From Falsiroseomonas sp044341625 (GTDB lineage: Bacteria > Pseudomonadota > Alphaproteobacteria > Acetobacterales > Acetobacteraceae): 64,000 bases of DNA. A program made the translations under genes and the position numbers. The first letter of the stretch is position 1, and each line of letters opens with the position of its first letter. The stretch is taken from the NCBI GenBank assembly GCA_044341625.1, contig JBIIRI010000001.1, forward strand, positions 30,303-94,302. Direction: 5' to 3'. Shown here in pieces: positions 58,698 through 64,000 of this stretch. The notes under the pieces were generated by a model. It was not told the origin of the DNA and made no database searches. It saw only the letters and a list, made by a program, of their open reading frames with translations.

Positions 58698-60614
58698 TTA
58701 GGCCCGCGCCGGCTGCGCCACCGGGGCGCCGAGCGCCGCGAGGGCGGTGGCGACGATGTGGCGGGCATTCAGCCCCGCCCAATCGTACTGCACCTTCGGC
58801 GCCGCATGGTCGAGGAAGCGGTCCGGCAGGGTCATCGGGCGGAACTTCAGCCCGCCATCCAGCAGCCCCTGCCAGGCCAGATGCTGCGCCACCAGGCTGC
58901 CGAAGCCGCAGACCGAGCCTTCCTCGATGGTGATCAGCATCTCGTGCTCGCGCGCCAGGCGCTCGATCAACGCGGTGTCGAGCGGCTTGGCGAAGCGCGC
59001 ATCGGCGACGGTGGCGGACAGGCCCTGCGCCGCCAACTCATCGGCCGCCTTCAGGCATTCCTGCAGCCGCGTGCCATAGGACAGGATCGCGATGCTCGTC
59101 CCTTCCCGCAGCACGCGCCCGCGCCCGATCTCGAGCGGCGTGCCGCGCGCCGGCACGGCGACGCCCGTGCCCTCGCCGCGCGGATAGCGGAAGGCGATCG
59201 GCCCCTCGTCGAAGGCCGCGGCGGTGGCGACCATATGGGCGAGCTCCGCCTCATCGCTCGGCGCCATCAGCGTGATGCCGGGCAGGCAGCCGAGATAGGC
59301 GATGTCGAAGCTGCCGGCATGGGTCGCGCCATCCGCGCCCACCAATCCTGCCCGATCCATGGCGAAGCGCACCGGCAGGCCCTGCAGCACGACGTCGTGC
59401 ATCACCTGGTCGTAGCCGCGCTGGAGGAAGGTGGAATAGATCGCGCAGAAGGGCTTGAGCCCTTCCGTCGCCATGCCGGCCGCGAAGGTCACGGCGTGCT
59501 GTTCGGCGATGCCGACATCGAAGCAGCGATTCGGGAATTTCTTCGCGAAAAGGTCGAGGCTGGTGCCCGACGGCATCGCGGCGTTGATCGCGACGATCCG
59601 CTCGTCAACCTCCGCTTCCGCGATCAGGGAGGTCGCGAAGACCTTCTGGTAGGCGGGCGGGCCGGGCGGCGCCTTCTGCTGTTCGCCGGTGATGACGTTG
59701 AACTTCTGGACGCCGTGATACTTGTCCGCCGCCGCTTCCGCCGGGGCGTAGCCCTTGCCCTTCTGCGTCACGACATGCAGCAGGATCGGCTGCGCGTCCT
59801 CGGCGTCGCGCAGGTTCCGCAGCACGGGCAGCAGGTGGTCCAGGTCGTGCCCGTCGATCGGGCCGACGTAATAGAAGCCCATCTCCTCGAACAGCGTGCC
59901 GCCGGTCAGCAGGCCGCGGGCGAATTCCTCGGCCTTGCGGGCGGTGCGCTCGATCGGGCGGGGGAAGCGCTTGGCGAGCTTGCCCATCATCTCCCGCACC
60001 GACAGGAAGGGGCGGGAGGAGACGACCTTCGACAGATAGGCGCTCATGGCGCCGACCGGGGTCGCGATGGACATGTCGTTGTCGTTCAGCACGACGATCA
60101 GCCGCGCCTTCAGCGCGCCGGCATTGTTCATCGCCTCATAGGCCATGCCCGCGCTCATGGACCCGTCGCCGATCACGGCGATGACGTTGCGCGTATCCCC
60201 CTTCAGGTCCCGCGCCACGGCCATGCCGAGGCCGGCGCTGATGGAGGTGGAGGAATGCGCCGCGCCGAAGGGGTCGTATTCGCTCTCGCTGCGGCGGGTG
60301 AAGCCGGACAGCCCGCCTTCCTGGCGCAGCGTGCGGATGCGGTCGCGCCGGCCGGTCAGGATCTTGTGCGGATAGGCCTGGTGGCCGACATCCCAGATCA
60401 GCCGGTCGCGCGGCGTCTCGAAGATCGAATGGATCGCGACCGTCAGCTCCACCACGCCGAGCGAGGCGCCGAGATGCCCGCCGGTGACGGAGACCGCGTC
60501 GATCGTCTCCGCCCGCAATTCCTGCGCGAGCTGCTTCAACTGCTCGGCCGAGAAGTTCCGCATATCCTCCGGGATCCGAACCCGGTCGAGCAGCGGCGTG
60601 GCGGGAGGTGCCAT
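58698..60614 (-). CDS. dxs: 1-deoxy-D-xylulose-5-phosphate synthase
   Basis: 638 residues, full length. It makes DXP from pyruvate and glyceraldehyde 3-phosphate with thiamine diphosphate, the entry step of the MEP isoprenoid pathway. WDVGHQAYPHKILTGR, the TPP motif VIGDGSMSAGMAYEAMNNAG (GDG at 149-151) and DRAGLVGADGATHAGSFD are diagnostic. It follows ispA by three bases in an xseB-ispA-dxs operon. Confidence 0.97.
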   Translation of the reverse strand: MAPPATPLLDRVRIPEDMRNFSAEQLKQLAQELRAETIDAVSVTGGHLGASLGVVELTVAIHSIFETPRDRLIWDVGHQAYPHKILTGRRDRIRTLRQEGGLSGFTRRSESEYDPFGAAHSSTSISAGLGMAVARDLKGDTRNVIAVIGDGSMSAGMAYEAMNNAGALKARLIVVLNDNDMSIATPVGAMSAYLSKVVSSRPFLSVREMMGKLAKRFPRPIERTARKAEEFARGLLTGGTLFEEMGFYYVGPIDGHDLDHLLPVLRNLRDAEDAQPILLHVVTQKGKGYAPAEAAADKYHGVQKFNVITGEQQKAPPGPPAYQKVFATSLIAEAEVDERIVAINAAMPSGTSLDLFAKKFPNRCFDVGIAEQHAVTFAAGMATEGLKPFCAIYSTFLQRGYDQVMHDVVLQGLPVRFAMDRAGLVGADGATHAGSFDIAYLGCLPGITLMAPSDEAELAHMVATAAAFDEGPIAFRYPRGEGTGVAVPARGTPLEIGRGRVLREGTSIAILSYGTRLQECLKAADELAAQGLSATVADARFAKPLDTALIERLAREHEMLITIEEGSVCGFGSLVAQHLAWQGLLDGGLKFRPMTLPDRFLDHAAPKVQYDWAGLNARHIVATALAALGAPVAQPARA

Positions 60615-60617
60615 GGG

Positions 60618-61529
60618 TCAGCTCTTCCTTTGCACCGTGTAGGCGGCCAGCGCGCGCAGCAGATCCGCGCGTTCGCCGAAACTGTCGAGATGGCGGATGG
60701 CCTGCTCGGCCAGCCTTTCGGCCTGCAGCCGCGCGCGTTCGACGCCGAGCAGCGTGACCAGGGTCGCCTTGCCGGCTTCCGCATCCTTGCCCGTGCGCTT
60801 GCCGGTCTCGGCGGCGCTCGCGGTCACGTCCAGCAGGTCGTCGGCGATCTGGAAGGCGGCGCCAAGATCGCGCCCATAGGCCGCGAGCGCATGGCGCTGC
60901 GACATCGGCGCCTTGCCGAGGATCGCGCCGGCTTCGGCGGAGAATTCGATCAGCCGCCCGGTCTTGAGCAGCTGCAACCGCCCGATCGCGGGCTCATCCA
61001 GCGGCGCGCCGGCCTGTTCGGCCAGCATGTCGAGCATCTGCCCGCCGCACATGCCCCGTGCGCCGGCGGCACGCGCCAGGCAGCGCACCAGCTCGATCCG
61101 GACGGCGCTGTCGGAATGCGTGTCCTCATCGGCCAGCACCTGGAAGGCTTGGGTCTGCAGCGCATCGCCCGCCAGGATCGCGGTCGCTTCGTCGAAGGCC
61201 TTGTGCACGGTCGGCTTGCCGCGGCGCAGGTCGTCGTCGTCCATCGCCGGCAGGTCGTCATGCACCAGGGAATAGGCGTGCAGCAGCTCGATCGCGCCCG
61301 CGACCCGCAGCGCGGAGGCGCGGGAGACGCCGAATTGCCGCGCGCCTTCCATCACCAGGAAGCCACGCATCCGCTTGCCGCCGCCCATGGCGGCATAGCG
61401 CATCGCGTCATACAGCCGGGCTTCCGCGCCCTCCGCCGCCGGCAGCAGCGCATCCAGCGTCTGTTCGATCTCGGCGGCGGCCTGCGGCAGGGCGGTGGCG
61501 AGGCCGCCCAGGGTCAGCGTGTCCGCCAT
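60618..61529 (-). CDS. ispA: Farnesyl diphosphate synthase (polyprenyl synthetase)
   Basis: 303 residues. The first aspartate-rich motif is DDLPAMDDDDLRRGKP (from D91), the second is in FQIADDLLDV, both binding Mg-diphosphate; GGGKRMRGFLV near 49 is the family start. It condenses IPP with DMAPP and GPP to farnesyl diphosphate. ATG 61529 follows the xseB stop by one base; ATG 61541 is possible. Cotranscribed with dxs, which supplies the precursors. Confidence 0.94.
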   Translation of the reverse strand: MADTLTLGGLATALPQAAAEIEQTLDALLPAAEGAEARLYDAMRYAAMGGGKRMRGFLVMEGARQFGVSRASALRVAGAIELLHAYSLVHDDLPAMDDDDLRRGKPTVHKAFDEATAILAGDALQTQAFQVLADEDTHSDSAVRIELVRCLARAAGARGMCGGQMLDMLAEQAGAPLDEPAIGRLQLLKTGRLIEFSAEAGAILGKAPMSQRHALAAYGRDLGAAFQIADDLLDVTASAAETGKRTGKDAEAGKATLVTLLGVERARLQAERLAEQAIRHLDSFGERADLLRALAAYTVQRKS

Positions 61530-61530
61530 C

Positions 61531-61782
61531 TCAGCCGGCATCCCTGAGCGTGGGGCCGGCAGCGCCGTCCACGATGGCCTGCACCTTCTGTTCCGCCTCG
61601 GCGAGCAGCCGCTCACAGCGCTGCCGGAGCTTCGCGCCGCGGTCGTAGTCGGACACCGCCTGGTCGAGGCGGCCCTGCCCGGCTTCGAGCTTCTTCACGA
61701 TGGTTTCGAGCTCGGCCAGGGCGTCCTCGAACGACAGAGTGTCAACCGGCTTTGGTGCCGAAGTGTCAACCATACCTGACAT
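61531..61782 (-). CDS. xseB: Exodeoxyribonuclease VII small subunit
   Basis: 83 residues, all helical. LSFEDALAELETIVKKLEAGQGRLDQAVSDYDRG is the conserved core (about 17-50), followed by LRQRCERLLAEAEQKVQ. It binds XseA to make the single-strand exonuclease VII. ATG 61782 is preferred because GGGG lies five bases before it; ATG 61773 would give 80 residues. It leads the operon with ispA and dxs, an order common in Proteobacteria. Confidence 0.9.
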   Translation of the reverse strand: MSGMVDTSAPKPVDTLSFEDALAELETIVKKLEAGQGRLDQAVSDYDRGAKLRQRCERLLAEAEQKVQAIVDGAAGPTLRDAG

Positions 61783-61899
61783 AATGCCCCAATCCAGGCC
61801 CCCAGGCCATAGCAAACCGTATCAAGACAGATGGGGTGGCTGGACCCGATGCCAGCCGCCCTCCGTCATCCCCCCGTCACGACGAGGGGGTGGCCCTGT

Positions 61900-62874
61900 T
61901 CACTCCGGCTCGATGCCGGCGGCGCGGATGGCGTTGGACCACTTCACCGTCTCGGCCGCGACGAAGGCCACCGCTTCCTCGGGCGTGGAGGGGCGGACGG
62001 CCATGCCGAGGCCGGTGCCGAGCCTCTCCCGCAGTTCGGGGGAGTCCATCGCCGCGCGGACGGCGGCGTTGAGCCGGGCGATGATCGGCGCCGGGGTGCC
62101 GGCCGGGGCGGCCAGCACGAACCAGGCGAACAGCTCATAGGCCGGCAGGTTGCCGGCCTCGGCCACCGTCGGCACGTTGGGCAGCTGGGCGGAGCGTTCC
62201 TTGGTGGTGACCGCGAGCGCCCGCAGCGCGCCGGACTGCACCTGCGGCAGGATCACCGCCTGGTCGGCGACGAACACATCGACCCGCCCCGCGATCACGT
62301 CCTGCACCGCCAGCGGCGAGGAACGGTAGGGCACCATCAGCATCTTCACCCCGGCCATGGAGGCGAGCATCTCCGCCGCCACACGCTGCGAGGACGACGC
62401 CTGGGCATAGGTGATCGCCTCCGGCCGGGCTCGGGCGGCAGCCAGCAGCTCGGTCAGGGTGCGATAGGGGCTGTCGGCCTTCACCGCGACGATCAGCGCC
62501 ACGCTGGCCAGCGTCGAGACCGGCGTGAAGTCGCGTTCCATGTCGAAGGGCACGCGGCGGAACAGCGCATTCGCGGCGGCATTGGTGGAATTGGTGCCGA
62601 ACAGCAACGTCATCCCGTCCGGCGCCGCGCGGGCCACCACCTCCGCCCCCAGCATCCCGCCGGCGCCGGCGCGGTTCTCGATCACGATGGGCTGGCCCAG
62701 GCTGGGGCGCATGGCATCGGCGAACAGGCGGGCGACGATGTCGGTGGCGGAGCCCGGCGCGAAGGGGCAGATCCCGCGGATCGGGCCGGGGGGCCAGGCG
62801 GCTTGCGCCTGGGCGAGGCCGGGCGCGGCGGCGAGGGCCGGCAGCGCGGCCAGCAGGGTGCGACGATCGATCAT
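61900..62874 (-). CDS. Bug/TctC family periplasmic receptor
   Basis: 324 residues. Signal peptide MIDRRTLLAALPALAAAPGLAQA with RR. The mature part has ICPFAPGSATDIVAR, VIENRAGAGGMLGAEVVARAAPDG and PFDMERDFTPVSTLASV, all typical of the tripartite tricarboxylate receptor family. It is a second receptor of this type in the window with no carrier genes beside it. It lies 117 bases upstream of xseB on the same strand. Ligand unknown. Confidence 0.87.
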   Translation of the reverse strand: MIDRRTLLAALPALAAAPGLAQAQAAWPPGPIRGICPFAPGSATDIVARLFADAMRPSLGQPIVIENRAGAGGMLGAEVVARAAPDGMTLLFGTNSTNAAANALFRRVPFDMERDFTPVSTLASVALIVAVKADSPYRTLTELLAAARARPEAITYAQASSSQRVAAEMLASMAGVKMLMVPYRSSPLAVQDVIAGRVDVFVADQAVILPQVQSGALRALAVTTKERSAQLPNVPTVAEAGNLPAYELFAWFVLAAPAGTPAPIIARLNAAVRAAMDSPELRERLGTGLGMAVRPSTPEEAVAFVAAETVKWSNAIRAAGIEPE

Positions 62875-62958
62875 GACAGCATGTTCCTCCCGTTACGGCA
62901 GGCCAAGGGGATAGGGCGCACGGCAAGGCGGGGCAAGCGCCCGGCGTGCCCCGCCCCT

Positions 62959-63888
62959 TCAGGCGTGCATCAGCGCGCGCACATGGGCGGCCGCGGAGCT
63001 TGCCAGCGCGTCCAGGTCGTAGCCGCCTTCCAGCAGGCTCACCACGCGCCCACCGCAGGCGCGGTCGGCGATCGCGCAGATCTCGGCCGTCAGCCAGGCA
63101 AAATCGGCCTCCCGCACCCGCAACTGCGCCAGCGGGTCGCGGGCATGGGCGTCGAAGCCGGCGGAGATCACCACCAGCTCTGGCCCGAAGGCCTCCAGCG
63201 CCGGCAGCAGAAGGTCACGCCAGGCGGCACGGAAGGCGGCGCCATCGGCGCCCGGCGGCAGGATGGCGTTGTGGATGTTGCCGACCCCGGTTTCCTCCGG
63301 CGCGCCGGTGCCCGGGTAGCAGGGCGATTGGTGGGAGCTTGCGAAGAACAGGGTCGGGTCGCGCTCGAAGCAGGCCTGGGTGCCGTTGCCGTGATGGACG
63401 TCGAAATCCACCACCGCCACGCGGGTCAGGCCATGCGCCGCCTGGGCATGGCGCGCGGCGATGGCAGCGTTGGCGAAGACGCAGAACCCCATCGCCCGTC
63501 CGGGCTCGGCATGGTGGCCGGGCGGGCGGACGGCGCAGAAGACGCGCCGCACTTCCCCCCGGCAGACCGCATCCACCCCCGCCACCCCGGCGCCCGCCGC
63601 GCGCAGCGCCGCTTCCGCGCTGCCCCAGCTCATCACCGTATCGGCATCCAGCGCGACGCTCTCATCCGGCTCCGGCCGGATGCCGAGGATCGCCTCCACA
63701 TAGGCGGCGGGGTGGACGCGGGTGAGTTGCTCGACGGTCGCCTGGGGCGCCTCGTCGCGGATCAGGTGTGAGAATTCCTCCGCCTCCAGCGCGCGGAGCA
63801 CGGCGCGCAGCCGGTCGGGGCATTCGGGATGCTGGGGGCCGGGATCGTGTTGCAGGCAGGCGCGATGGCTGAACAGCAGCACGGTCAC
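62959..63888 (-). CDS. Histone deacetylase family protein (acetylpolyamine amidohydrolase-like)
   Basis: 309 residues. The zinc site and charge relay are visible: AVRPPGHHAEPGRAMGFCVFAN (paired His), VVDFDVHHGNGTQ (Asp and His ligands) and SAGFDAHARDPL (Asp ligand). EGGYDLDALASS near the end is typical. Bacterial members remove acetyl groups from polyamines or other small amines. The gene starts seven bases after the end of the TusA-like frame, so the two are probably cotranscribed. Confidence 0.9.
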   Translation of the reverse strand: MTVLLFSHRACLQHDPGPQHPECPDRLRAVLRALEAEEFSHLIRDEAPQATVEQLTRVHPAAYVEAILGIRPEPDESVALDADTVMSWGSAEAALRAAGAGVAGVDAVCRGEVRRVFCAVRPPGHHAEPGRAMGFCVFANAAIAARHAQAAHGLTRVAVVDFDVHHGNGTQACFERDPTLFFASSHQSPCYPGTGAPEETGVGNIHNAILPPGADGAAFRAAWRDLLLPALEAFGPELVVISAGFDAHARDPLAQLRVREADFAWLTAEICAIADRACGGRVVSLLEGGYDLDALASSAAAHVRALMHA

Positions 63889-63895
63889 GGCCTTA

Positions 63896-64000
63896 TCAAT
63901 CCTCCCGCTTCTTCACCGTGAAGCGGAAGACGCCCTTCTACTCGCTGAAGGCGACCAGGGCGTGGCCGGTCTCGGCGGCGAAGGCGCGGAAATCCTTCAC
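63896..64000 (-). pseudogene. TusA-like sulfur-carrier protein, 3' part, interrupted by an in-frame amber codon
   Basis: Only the C-terminal part is in the window. Minus-strand translation reads VKDFRAFAAETGHALVAFSE, then TAG at 63940-63938, then KGVFRFTVKKRED and TGA at 63898-63896. The D-x-x-AF-x-x-x-TGH-x-L ... GVFRFTVKK pattern fits the end of the TusA/SirA family, with the stop falling between two strands that should be continuous. Either the protein is truncated by 14 residues, or a base error created the stop. The upstream half is beyond the window. Confidence 0.55.

Noticed and set aside
58758..61547. A 929-codon plus-strand frame opposite dxs and ispA
   Set aside because: Antisense shadow of two conserved enzymes, no ribosome site or domain.

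Overview
The window looks like the chromosome of a high-GC alphaproteobacterium, most likely a Roseomonas-like member of the Acetobacteraceae. The evidence is the short one-domain HPr kinase linked to rapZ and a mannose-type EIIA, solute-binding receptors of the Bug/TctC type, a cyanide-insensitive (CioAB-type) quinol oxidase, an IalB-like protein, frequent GTG and TTG starts, and dense GC-rich coding on both strands. The family-level placement is inference; no rRNA or other phylogenetic marker was compared.

Layout. 1-8 kb: start of accA (cut by the left edge), an exported alpha/beta hydrolase, argG, an MFS carrier, thrC, an M16 peptidase and a TldD/PmbA-type protein. 8-14 kb: an FkbM methyltransferase, a Tim44-like membrane protein, an enoyl-CoA-hydratase-family hydrolase, an ElaB/YqjE-like membrane pair, a PotD-like receptor and an exported Mn-type superoxide dismutase. 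14-21 kb: an alpha/beta hydrolase, a Bug receptor, a PuuD-like amidotransferase, an FAA-family hydrolase, an exonuclease III and eutBC. 21-30 kb: a complete dipeptide-type ABC transporter, CioAB-type oxidase genes, a GbsR-like regulator with a perfect palindrome at its promoter, and a CitE-like lyase. 30-45 kb: an unrecognised protein, LysE, apaG, folE, a lipoprotein, a methyltransferase, an ialB-like/rlmN/MOSC/MFS run, tRNA-Ala(GGC), 3-oxoacid CoA-transferase genes, uppP, a TRAP receptor, and a serine hydrolase. 45-53 kb: an amidohydrolase, ahcY with a palindromic operator, an EEP-phospholipase D pair and two 2-oxoglutarate oxygenases. 53-64 kb: the regulatory PTS cluster hprK-rapZ-EIIA-HPr-ptsI, a threonine dehydratase, the xseB-ispA-dxs operon, another Bug receptor, a deacetylase-family enzyme and a TusA-like gene with an in-frame stop at the right edge.

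The genes are mostly housekeeping and nutrient uptake. The PTS cluster has no sugar permease, so it probably works as a phosphorylation signalling chain. eutBC stands without microcompartment genes. Three periplasmic receptors (two Bug, one DctP) lie without membrane partners.

The least explained material is intergenic: (i) a family of about 100-bp multi-hairpin repeats (four copies) sharing a conserved head and hairpin loops while stem sequences change; (ii) CCCTCTCC/GGAGAGGG palindromic elements (three copies), one carrying an apparent nested insert; and (iii) a possible small RNA before the FAA-hydrolase gene. I saw no prophage, insertion sequence, CRISPR array or convincing new defence system.
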